Assembly (NCBI GenBank): GCA_016763045.1
Contig: JAESUN010000173.1
Location: forward strand, 1-5,158
From: Opitutaceae bacterium
Lineage (GTDB): Bacteria; Verrucomicrobiota; Verrucomicrobiia; Opitutales; Opitutaceae
Direction: 5' to 3'
Length of the DNA: 5,158 nt
In this document: positions 1 through 5,158 of the stretch, in pieces
How the letters are laid out: every line of letters begins with the position of its first letter
How positions within the stretch are numbered: the first letter of the stretch is position 1
The notes under the pieces: generated by a model
Told to the model about the DNA's origin: nothing
The model's input: only the letters and a program-made list of their open reading frames with translations
Databases searched by the model: none
Program-made: the position numbers and the translations under genes

Positions 1-73
1 AACGCCGAGCAATGGCTTCGCCAATCCCCGTGGTACTTCCCGTTACAATAATTCTTTTCCCAGTCAGTCTCAT
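1..73 (-). CDS. Short-chain dehydrogenase/reductase (SDR), N-terminal fragment
   Basis: The gene starts with ATG at 73-71 and runs off the left edge, so only 24 codons are visible. The peptide begins MRLTGKRIIVTGSTTGIGEA. It shows the first beta strand of a Rossmann fold followed by the TGxxxGxG dinucleotide-binding motif (T11-G12, then G16-I17-G18), which is diagnostic of classical SDRs. These enzymes are NAD(P)-dependent oxidoreductases, usually of sugars, sugar acids, polyols or other secondary alcohols. The catalytic Ser-Tyr-Lys lies outside the window, so substrate and cofactor cannot be judged. The ATG overlaps the TGA of the upstream DapA-like gene as ATGA (73-70), which implies translational coupling and a shared operon. 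Only a weak GAGA-type ribosome binding site lies upstream. A role in oxidising the product or precursor of the neighbouring aldolase is inferred from position alone. Confidence 0.88.
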   Translation of the reverse strand, partial: MRLTGKRIIVTGSTTGIGEAIARR

Positions 74-981
74 AATTTCAATCTCGTTTCAAATTCCAGT
101 AAATTCTTCAATAAGAATTCTGTTTCACTTCTATTTTTCTCTTCAAAAAGGTTCGTATCTTTTGTTCTCGTTTCAATCGTTTTAAAAATACCTCTATACT
201 TCAACATCTCCTTTGCGCAAATAGGATATAAATTATTCCTCTGAAAGGTATCGATCCGAGCCAATATTTCGGCAGCCTCACTGGCTTTCTCGGAATCGGC
301 AAAATGTCTACAAAGATAACTCATCAGTTTAATCGAAAAATTGGAATGAACGCCACTGTATCCCGTTCCTCCAAGCTTGAGGCTTTCGATGAGCGTTCCG
401 GCATGAGCATTATATAAACCAAAGTTAGCTCCTTTCATCATATCCAGACGACGAGATATCGTGCTGATGTCACAGGATGTATCTTTCAAAAAGATAAAGC
501 GACCGCTCGAAAGAAGATACTCCAAGACTCTGTCTGACAACAGTCGTTTATAGGGCTGAGGGCACTCATACATGCCAAGTGGTGTATCTGTTTTAAACGC
601 ACTCAAAAACCTGTCCAGGTTTTCGATCAGAATATCGTCATTTTCACCTTCTTGCGTGAAGGCATTTGAGAGTAAGACAACCGCATCCACGCCTGTATCC
701 GCAATACGATACATCGTCTCCAACTGCTCTTCAAACGACTTATCGACATGACCGGATGCAATAACGTCCAAATTAGAATTTTCCTTAACAAAACCCGCGA
801 GCTCCACCCTTTCATCGACAGACAGTGCGAACATTTCACTGGACTGACACACGGCAAAAAGGCCATCGGCTCCCCCTTCTTCAAGCCATCGGATAAAAGT
901 CAGCAAACTTTCGTAGTCTATTTTATTTCCCCCGGAAAAAGGGGTGAGCATCACAGGGTAAACACCACTCTTAATATTCAA
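70..981 (-). CDS. DapA-superfamily aldolase/lyase, non-canonical (not DapA)
   Basis: This 303-residue protein has the usual length of the dihydrodipicolinate synthase/N-acetylneuraminate lyase family, a cytoplasmic TIM-barrel class I aldolase fold. Seen in sequence: the N-terminal G-V-Y-P-V-M-L-T-P-F strand (residues 6-15), Tyr138 in GMYECP, Lys166 in FIFLKDTS as the Schiff-base lysine, and the glycine-rich GGTGYSG (204-210). The GTTGE motif of true DapA is replaced by CQSSE (45-49). The Arg expected five residues after the tyrosine in the YNxPxR motif is Pro143, with K145/R146 nearby. So the enzyme probably forms a Schiff base with a 2-keto acid or similar donor but does not make lysine precursors. 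Cleavage or formation of a 2-keto-3-deoxy sugar acid is a plausible guess. The start is TTG at 981-979, supported by an AAAGGAG site nine bases upstream and an in-frame TAA just before it. It lies 27 bases after the sulfatase stop and overlaps the SDR start by ATGA, so it is mid-operon. Confidence 0.9.
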   Translation of the reverse strand: MNIKSGVYPVMLTPFSGGNKIDYESLLTFIRWLEEGGADGLFAVCQSSEMFALSVDERVELAGFVKENSNLDVIASGHVDKSFEEQLETMYRIADTGVDAVVLLSNAFTQEGENDDILIENLDRFLSAFKTDTPLGMYECPQPYKRLLSDRVLEYLLSSGRFIFLKDTSCDISTISRRLDMMKGANFGLYNAHAGTLIESLKLGGTGYSGVHSNFSIKLMSYLCRHFADSEKASEAAEILARIDTFQRNNLYPICAKEMLKYRGIFKTIETRTKDTNLFEEKNRSETEFLLKNLLEFETRLKL

Positions 982-990
982 TCTTTATTT

Positions 991-997
991 CTCCTTT
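991..997 (-). promoter_or_regulatory. Ribosome binding site deciding the TTG start of the DapA-like gene
   Basis: Read on the minus strand the bases are AAAGGAG, a good Shine-Dalgarno sequence, followed by a nine-base spacer (990-982) and TTG at 981. The in-frame TAA between this site and the TTG rules out an earlier start, so TTG is the best initiation codon. It is the only strong Shine-Dalgarno site seen at correct spacing for one of the main genes in this window. Confidence 0.75.
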
Positions 998-1008
998 ATA
1001 TAAAAAGG

Positions 1009-2496
1009 TTATAAGCCAAGTCGCTCGTATTGCTCCACAGGAGCATCACACTCTGCCATGAGGCCACGAAGAGCATCTTCCATTTCACTTTCTTTAGCAG
1101 GATCTAAAACCGGAGTCATCTGCCCAGGATCTTTTTCCACATTAAAGAGCATGGTGGGGAGACCGTCTTTCACGCGTTCATCACCCATGATACCTCTATC
1201 AGAAGGGATTTTCAGTGTCTGGCATTCTTTGGTAAATTGAAAAGGTACAGCCAATCCACTCGTTTTTCGAAGTTCTTCCGTCGAAAAACTTCCCTGCATA
1301 TGAGTCGGCATCAATGTGTATTCATTCAGAGGAATGTTTTTTTCCGTCACGGGACCACGCATATAAACATGCTTACCATCAGTCACATTTACATGGTAAC
1401 CGTGCATTCCAAAAATCCCATATTCTCCTACTTTTTTATCATTCGCTATCGTTTCCTTTAACGATTTCCCCAACATATCTTTGGTTGGTTCCAGTCCAAA
1501 AAACTCCAGTAGAGTCGGCGCTAAATCAATCGAAGGCTGAACCAACGAATGGCGGCGTTCACCTTGAACCTTTGATCGAGGATCCCATACGAAGAAAGGT
1601 GTCCTCGCTATTTCCTCATAAAACGGCATCCAGCACTTCGCCCAGCACTCGTGCTCCCCAAGCATAAACCCATGATCCGTCCAAACGATTAACATGGTAT
1701 CGTCCCACATCGAGTGCTCGTCCATCATATCAAGAATTTTTCCAAGGCGGCTATCACACATGCTCACAAGTGATGCATATTCGAAACGCACATGCTCAAT
1801 TTCTTCCGGCTCTTCCTTAACTTTTCGGTAAGGCGGCCAATCAAAATGCTTCCCCTTATACTTTTCGTAATGCTCTTTGTAGATTGATTTTGATTCCTGA
1901 GAACTGAAAAAAGGTTCGTGGGGATCAAACGTCTCGATTTGAAGAAACCAGTTATCTTCTTCCTTATTCCGATTAATAAAATCCATCCCACTTTCAAACG
2001 TACGAAACTGAGGGAAATCATCTTCTTTGCTGAACGCTTTTCGATTGATCCAATCCTGGTACCACATCCGGTCATTACGGGGCCAAACGGACTCAGGAAC
2101 CTCCGGTTTGGCAACCTGCCCTCTCCATAGATCACCCTCCTGCCCCCTGATCGCTTCCCAGGTTGAATATTTTGTGCCGTAATTTCCAGCACCCTCTTCC
2201 CAGTAATGGTAATGATCCGTCACGAGATGAGAATGAATACCCGCCTCCCGCAACATCTTGGGCATGGAATCATCAAACGGTTCTAATGGACCCCAACTGC
2301 GATGCAGAAAATTTGGACGGCCAGTATGTAAATCCCGGCGAGCCGGCATGCAGGGCATGCTGCAAACATAGCTCGTTTCGAAAACCGCTGTTCGCTCTGC
2401 CAAACGTTCAAAGTTCGGCGCATGAACCCAGTCACATCCGTAAGGTGGAAGCATGTGACGATTCAGAGAATCAAACATCACCATGATCGCTTTCAT
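1009..2496 (-). CDS. Type I sulfatase, cytoplasmic (no signal peptide)
   Basis: This 495-residue protein belongs to the formylglycine-dependent type I sulfatases of the alkaline phosphatase superfamily, which hydrolyse sulfate esters. Seen: the N-terminal metal site in MVMFDSLNR (D9, N12); the signature C49-M-P-A-R53 followed by RDLHTGR, with C49 the residue converted to formylglycine; DPHEP (191-195, H193); the second metal pair TDHG (D274-H275); and W-A-K (K287) near the active site. A further Cys (C45) sits just before the signature. The N-terminus starts directly with the first core beta strand, and there is no signal peptide or lipobox, so the enzyme should be cytoplasmic and act on imported small substrates. 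The substrate cannot be read from sequence. Some members of the fold are phosphonate or phosphodiester hydrolases instead. ATG at 2496 fits the family start, and an in-frame TGA lies shortly upstream. There is no good ribosome binding site of its own (see the mini-ORF at 2493-2528). Second gene of the likely operon. Confidence 0.93.
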   Translation of the reverse strand: MKAIMVMFDSLNRHMLPPYGCDWVHAPNFERLAERTAVFETSYVCSMPCMPARRDLHTGRPNFLHRSWGPLEPFDDSMPKMLREAGIHSHLVTDHYHYWEEGAGNYGTKYSTWEAIRGQEGDLWRGQVAKPEVPESVWPRNDRMWYQDWINRKAFSKEDDFPQFRTFESGMDFINRNKEEDNWFLQIETFDPHEPFFSSQESKSIYKEHYEKYKGKHFDWPPYRKVKEEPEEIEHVRFEYASLVSMCDSRLGKILDMMDEHSMWDDTMLIVWTDHGFMLGEHECWAKCWMPFYEEIARTPFFVWDPRSKVQGERRHSLVQPSIDLAPTLLEFFGLEPTKDMLGKSLKETIANDKKVGEYGIFGMHGYHVNVTDGKHVYMRGPVTEKNIPLNEYTLMPTHMQGSFSTEELRKTSGLAVPFQFTKECQTLKIPSDRGIMGDERVKDGLPTMLFNVEKDPGQMTPVLDPAKESEMEDALRGLMAECDAPVEQYERLGL

Positions 2497-2528
2497 ATCA
2501 AGTCGTCTTTCGTATCAAAATCTCTCAT
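2493..2528 (-). CDS. Possible 11-codon leader ORF coupled to the sulfatase start
   Basis: In the 50-base gap between the phosphoesterase and the sulfatase, ATG at 2528-2526 opens a short frame encoding MRDFDTKDDLI. It ends in TGA at 2495-2493, so stop and sulfatase start overlap as ATGA. A GAGG sequence (2538-2535 on the minus strand) lies six bases before the ATG. The sulfatase itself has no clear Shine-Dalgarno sequence, so ribosomes ending on this mini-ORF could restart on the sulfatase. The peptide itself is probably not functional. A frame this short can arise by chance, hence the low confidence. Confidence 0.3.
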   Translation of the reverse strand: MRDFDTKDDLI

Positions 2529-2546
2529 ATAAGACCTCATTTTATG

Positions 2547-3485
2547 TTACGTTTCAGGTTGTTCCCAGGCTTGGGAATAATCACGCTCATGCGGCTCAGG
2601 ATGCCCACTCATTCCATAACCAGCAGTCGATTGTGACTCTTCTTCTAAGGGGATGAAAGTATACTGAATATCTGCCCCATCGATATCGAATCGATAGAAA
2701 CCGAGCCTGGGATCACCATCCGGCCAACGATTTTCCCATTGCGACATCGCAATGCCGGGACAGCGAAAAAAACGAATCCCTTCTACCTCCTGAGGTGGAC
2801 GTCGGCAGTGGATATGCCCACTGAACACGATCTCCACACCAGCCTTTTTAAAGGCCTCAAAGAGTCGTAACCGATGAGGTCGATCAATTGAAAAATACCA
2901 CTCCAAATATTCTTCTTCCTTTGTAATATCCCAGGACGGCTCATTCAGCTCATCAATAAAGAGGGAATAATGCATCGTCAGGATGTGATGCTCTACTCTC
3001 GGAAGAGCAGGAAGTTCCTTCTCCAGCCAATGCCACATCCTCTCTTCATGCGGTAAACCGGATCCGGCAACCGCTGCATACACACCACTGAATCTCACGT
3101 TCTTGTGAATAAAACTCCAGGGGAACTCTCCAAAATAATCTGCAAACCGATCCAGCATCTCCCCCGTCAGATTTAGATCAGGATCTTTCCTTCCGGTGCC
3201 CCCTTTTTTATCGGTCCATTTATTTCCCGCCTCTATATTACCCGGAATGGCGTAATACGGAAAAGGCAATGCGTCGAGCTCCCGCTTGGCCGTCTCTATT
3301 TCAAAATCATGCAGGTGACCATCTCTCGTCAAATCACCTCCCACAACCATCAGGTCGATATCTTTCATTGCTTGCAGCTGGCGATACGCCGTCTGCCAAT
3401 TATCCATGTATCTTTGTTGAAAACGATACGAACGAGGTGATCCCGGTTGTAAATCGGTAATCTGTATGAATGACCAAGGCTTCAT
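2547..3485 (-). CDS. Calcineurin-like metallophosphoesterase, variant metal motif
   Basis: Read from ATG 3485 this is a 312-residue calcineurin-like phosphoesterase, a di-metal hydrolase of phosphomonoesters or phosphodiesters. Motifs in order: D11-L-Q13 (family consensus DxH), GGD (49-51), PGN (81-83) followed by I-E instead of H-[DE], M-H172-Y-S, and G223-H-I-H226. Most metal ligands are present. The second residue of the first motif is Gln, and the His of GNH[DE] is absent. The C-terminal region (about 227-312) carries the closing beta strands and a polar, Glu/Pro-rich tail. The frame is open back to a GTG at 3629, which would add 48 residues. I prefer 3485 because MKPWSFIQITD begins directly at the first core strand and the extension is basic, unlike the family, and overlaps the promoter/operator region. 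No strong ribosome binding site precedes 3485, so the start is uncertain. No signal peptide with either start. First gene of the minus-strand operon. Substrate unknown. Confidence 0.87.
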   Translation of the reverse strand: MKPWSFIQITDLQPGSPRSYRFQQRYMDNWQTAYRQLQAMKDIDLMVVGGDLTRDGHLHDFEIETAKRELDALPFPYYAIPGNIEAGNKWTDKKGGTGRKDPDLNLTGEMLDRFADYFGEFPWSFIHKNVRFSGVYAAVAGSGLPHEERMWHWLEKELPALPRVEHHILTMHYSLFIDELNEPSWDITKEEEYLEWYFSIDRPHRLRLFEAFKKAGVEIVFSGHIHCRRPPQEVEGIRFFRCPGIAMSQWENRWPDGDPRLGFYRFDIDGADIQYTFIPLEEESQSTAGYGMSGHPEPHERDYSQAWEQPET

Positions 3486-3510
3486 GAAAAATTTCAGTCC
3501 ACCGTGAAGC

Positions 3511-3537
3511 AGACCGTCCTGAAGATCAGGACAGTCT
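3511..3537. promoter_or_regulatory. 27-base inverted repeat, probable operator
   Basis: The structure is AGAC-C-GTCCTGA, a three-base centre AGA, then TCAGGAC-A-GTCT. Twelve-base arms pair with a single mismatch, and the inner seven bases are perfect. The size and near-perfect dyad symmetry fit the operator of a dimeric repressor or activator. It ends 25 bases before the preferred phosphoesterase start and about 110 bases before the divergent sulfatase, so it could control both. The regulator is not in the window and its family cannot be assigned. No run of T follows it on either strand, so it is not an intrinsic terminator. Confidence 0.6.
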
Positions 3538-3553
3538 ATTTCACTTTCGTCAA
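3525..3553 (-). promoter_or_regulatory. Candidate sigma-70 promoter for the minus-strand operon
   Basis: On the minus strand TTGACG (3553-3548, five of six to TTGACA) is followed after 17 bases by CCTGAT (3530-3525, three of six to TATAAT). An extended -10 TGT lies immediately before it (3533-3531). Transcription would start near 3518 and give a leader of about 33 bases before ATG 3485. The -10 lies inside the inverted repeat, so a bound repressor would block polymerase. The -10 is weak, so this is a suggestion from spacing and context. Confidence 0.35.
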
Positions 3554-3647
3554 GAATCCGACGCCTTTTCGCTCTAATAAAACATCGCTTTAGATGAACG
3601 ACGCTTCCTATTGACCCCTCCCTCATCACCTATACGTTTTCACTCCA

Positions 3648-5081
3648 GTGGCCACGACTCCGAATATCTTACTCATCACAACTGACCAACAACGCTTTGA
3701 TCATCTGGGAATCAAAGGAGTCAAAGGAATTAAGACGCCACATCTCGATCGCCTCGGAAAAGAAGGGGTTCATTTTGATAGAGCCTACTGCCCCTCTCCT
3801 ATCTGCACTCCAACGCGCGTCTCTCTTCTGACAGGTCAGTATCCCTCCATGCATCAGGCTTATTCCATTGGTGTCACGGTAGACCCTTTTCCTCGTCCCA
3901 CTATCGCTGATCTTCTTTCTGCCTCCGGCTACGCAACCGCCCTCTTTGGAAAAACTCACTTTGTCCGCCGCGAAGATGAAATCCCACATATGACAGGAGA
4001 AATAAATCCACCGCCGGAATTTTTCAAAACATGGAAAGGGCCTTATCTCGGATTTGAGGAATATCAAGGAGGCACAGGTCATACCATTAACAAAGTACCC
4101 TCCATGCATTACCGTACATTCCTCGAAGAAGCCGGAGTCGATTACCCACAGTGGTTTCCTTCCATGAGCGACTCCTACGATCATCACCAATGCGGCCACT
4201 GGGACATCCCCGAGCAATACCATGACACTTCGTGGGTAGCCAGCCTGACAACAGACTATATCGAGAGAAACGCTGGCCAGAAACCCTGGTTCTGCTGGGC
4301 CAGCTTTGAAGATCCCCACGAACCATTAGTTTGCCCGGATCCATGGTATTCATCAGTCAATACCGAGGAAATGGAAATCTATGAAGGCTATCGGGAAGGT
4401 GAATTTGATGATCGACCCGACCTCTACCGTATGTGCAGAGAAAAAGATTTTACTCCTCTCAATGACGGATCTGTCCAAGAGGACATTCTCGGCGGCGCCG
4501 TTCATGAAAAGTGTTCCATCCCTTCCGTTTTCGGAGAATCTTTAAAAGACGAACGAGTCCGAGAAGCAACTCAGGCAACCTTGGGCATGGTTGCTTCTCT
4601 CGATGATCGAGTCGGCGCGATCCTTAAAACAATCGAAAAAACCGGACAACTCGACAATACAATCATTATTTACACCTCCGATCATGGAGAAATGCATGGG
4701 CACCATGGACTCTGGGGAAAAGGAGTAACCGCCTACGAAGATTGTCAACGAGTCCCCCTCCTCATTTGGGGCCCCGGCTATATAAAGCCACGCGGAACCG
4801 TCTCCGGTCTGGCCAATCTGGTTGACTTGCCCAAAACCATTTTAAATCTCTCTGGAGTTCCTCTGCCTCAACATATTCAAGGAACGGATCTAACACCTAT
4901 CCTCAATGGAACGATCGATTCCGTACAGGACGCTACCCTCGTTGAGCTACGGGCTTCTCAAACAACCGTTAATCAACACACCCTCATCACAGACCGTTAC
5001 AAATTGGTCGTTTATAAGAACCTCTCCGAAGGAGAACACTATGATCTGGAAACCGATCCAGACCAATATACAAACCTCTGA
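3648..5081 (+). CDS. Type I sulfatase, frameshifted near its C-terminus
   Basis: This 477-residue frame is a formylglycine-dependent type I sulfatase. Seen: the N-terminal strand and metal site PNILLITTDQQR (D13, Q14); the signature C53-T-P-T-R57 followed by VSLLTG, with C53 the formylglycine precursor; G-K102-T-H104; DPHEP (222-226, H224); the metal pair S-D345-H346-G-E; and W-G-K358. All core catalytic positions are therefore intact. The frame opens with GTG at 3648, with no ATG between the upstream in-frame stop (3612-3614) and that point and no Shine-Dalgarno sequence, so initiation is likely weak or unusual. There is no signal peptide, so it should be cytoplasmic. The frame stops with TGA at 5079-5081 right after EHYDLETDPDQYTNL, where family members continue for some tens of residues. 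That continuation is present in the -1 frame (see 5078-5158). It shares little beyond core motifs with the minus-strand sulfatase, so the two probably have different substrates. It could also be a phosphonate monoester hydrolase-like member of the fold. Confidence 0.92.
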   Translation: MATTPNILLITTDQQRFDHLGIKGVKGIKTPHLDRLGKEGVHFDRAYCPSPICTPTRVSLLTGQYPSMHQAYSIGVTVDPFPRPTIADLLSASGYATALFGKTHFVRREDEIPHMTGEINPPPEFFKTWKGPYLGFEEYQGGTGHTINKVPSMHYRTFLEEAGVDYPQWFPSMSDSYDHHQCGHWDIPEQYHDTSWVASLTTDYIERNAGQKPWFCWASFEDPHEPLVCPDPWYSSVNTEEMEIYEGYREGEFDDRPDLYRMCREKDFTPLNDGSVQEDILGGAVHEKCSIPSVFGESLKDERVREATQATLGMVASLDDRVGAILKTIEKTGQLDNTIIIYTSDHGEMHGHHGLWGKGVTAYEDCQRVPLLIWGPGYIKPRGTVSGLANLVDLPKTILNLSGVPLPQHIQGTDLTPILNGTIDSVQDATLVELRASQTTVNQHTLITDRYKLVVYKNLSEGEHYDLETDPDQYTNL

Positions 5082-5158
5082 ACAACCCTGTTCATACCTC
5101 CTTAAAGCTCGAACTACTGCATCGACTCGCTCGTTTTCATATGGAGAAAGAACCCCTG
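5078..5158 (+). pseudogene. Out-of-frame C-terminal continuation of the plus-strand sulfatase
   Basis: Read from 5078 in the frame one base behind the sulfatase frame, these bases stay open to the window edge. They encode L-NNPVHTS, then LKLELLHRLARFH, then MEKEPL. This is what follows the YDLExDPxxxxNL element in many sulfatases: a short loop, an amphipathic helix with LK-ELL-RL spacing, and a charged tail. Adding one G after 5080 would turn TGA into TGG and read NLWNNP, the usual family wording at this point. I infer a one-base deletion, either real or a sequencing error. The end of the gene lies beyond 5158. Confidence 0.8.

Larger units (their letters stand above)
3486..3647. promoter_or_regulatory. 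Divergent intergenic region between phosphoesterase and plus-strand sulfatase
   Basis: These 162 bases separate the two divergent genes and must hold the promoters of both if the phosphoesterase starts at 3485. The minus-strand side has a candidate promoter and an overlapping 27-base inverted repeat, listed separately. On the plus-strand side TTGACC (3611-3616) resembles a -35 box and TATACG (3631-3636) a -10 box, but their 14-base spacing is too short for sigma-70, so I do not call that promoter. The bases just before the GTG at 3648 are pyrimidine-rich and contain no Shine-Dalgarno sequence. Confidence 0.6.

Noticed and set aside
993..1008. Five-base stem (CCTTT / AAAGG) with a six-base AT loop that would cover part of the Shine-Dalgarno sequence of the DapA-like gene
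   Set aside because: The stem is short and mostly A-T, and there is no terminator-like T run. It is likely chance in an AT-rich gap.
2783..2800. Short palindrome ACCTC-CT-GAGGT
   Set aside because: It lies inside phosphoesterase coding sequence, has five-base arms, and has no link to a gene boundary.
3559..3604. CGACGC occurring twice, 40 bases apart, in the divergent intergenic region
   Set aside because: A six-base direct repeat is expected by chance at this length, and no further copies were seen nearby.
3611..3636. TTGACC and TATACG as a plus-strand promoter for the divergent sulfatase
   Set aside because: Spacing is 14 bases, too short for a sigma-70 promoter, and the implied start would leave almost no leader before the GTG.
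3669..4319. Long open frame of 216 codons on the minus strand under the plus-strand sulfatase
   Set aside because: It lies entirely opposite well-supported sulfatase coding sequence, and its translation shows no recognisable domain.
5060..5081. Programmed -1 ribosomal frameshift as the explanation of the two-frame sulfatase
   Set aside because: The codons at the junction (ACA AAC CTC TGA) form no canonical slippery heptamer, and restoring one base yields the family-typical NLWNNP, which favours a simple deletion or error.

Overview
The window is a compact, gene-dense piece of a bacterial chromosome. It looks like a catabolic island built around sulfatases. Four genes run leftward on the minus strand, in transcription order: a calcineurin-like metallophosphoesterase (start read as 3485), a type I sulfatase, an aldolase/lyase of the dihydrodipicolinate synthase (DapA) superfamily, and the first 24 residues of a short-chain dehydrogenase/reductase (SDR) that leaves the window at base 1. 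A second type I sulfatase is transcribed divergently on the plus strand from 3648 and runs off the right edge. No RNA gene, insertion sequence, CRISPR array or gene-free stretch over 300 bases was seen. The longest non-coding stretch is the 162-base divergent intergenic region at 3486-3647.

The organism cannot be named from this sequence. Composition looks slightly AT-rich by eye. Many sulfatases together with sugar-acid-type aldolases and SDRs is the style of marine PVC-group bacteria (Verrucomicrobiota, Kiritimatiellota, Lentisphaerota, Planctomycetota), although close relatives of the minus-strand sulfatase and the DapA-like protein are, from memory, also common in Firmicutes. Treat this as a weak inference.

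The four minus-strand genes look like one operon. Spacings are 50 bases (phosphoesterase to sulfatase), 27 bases (sulfatase to DapA-like) and a 4-base ATGA overlap (DapA-like to SDR). The intergenic region between the phosphoesterase and the divergent sulfatase holds a 27-base near-perfect inverted repeat (3511-3537). It overlaps the -10 of a plausible minus-strand promoter and looks like a repressor operator.

Working model (inference): no protein with a complete N-terminus shows a signal peptide, so an imported sulfated sugar or small sulfated compound would be desulfated in the cytoplasm by one or both sulfatases. The SDR and the DapA-like enzyme would then oxidise and cleave the carbon skeleton, with the phosphoesterase acting on a phosphorylated or cyclic intermediate. 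Both sulfatases keep the Cys-x-Pro-x-Arg signature needed for formylglycine maturation.

Main oddities: (1) the plus-strand sulfatase has a one-base frameshift at about 5079, and the family-typical C-terminus continues in the -1 frame to the window edge; (2) the DapA-like protein has its Schiff-base lysine and tyrosine but not the canonical GTTGE motif or substrate-carboxylate arginine, so it is not a true DapA; (3) the phosphoesterase has a DxQ motif in place of DxH and lacks the His of GNH[DE]; (4) the minus-strand sulfatase has no clear ribosome binding site of its own but is preceded by an 11-codon mini-ORF with a Shine-Dalgarno-like sequence whose stop overlaps its start.
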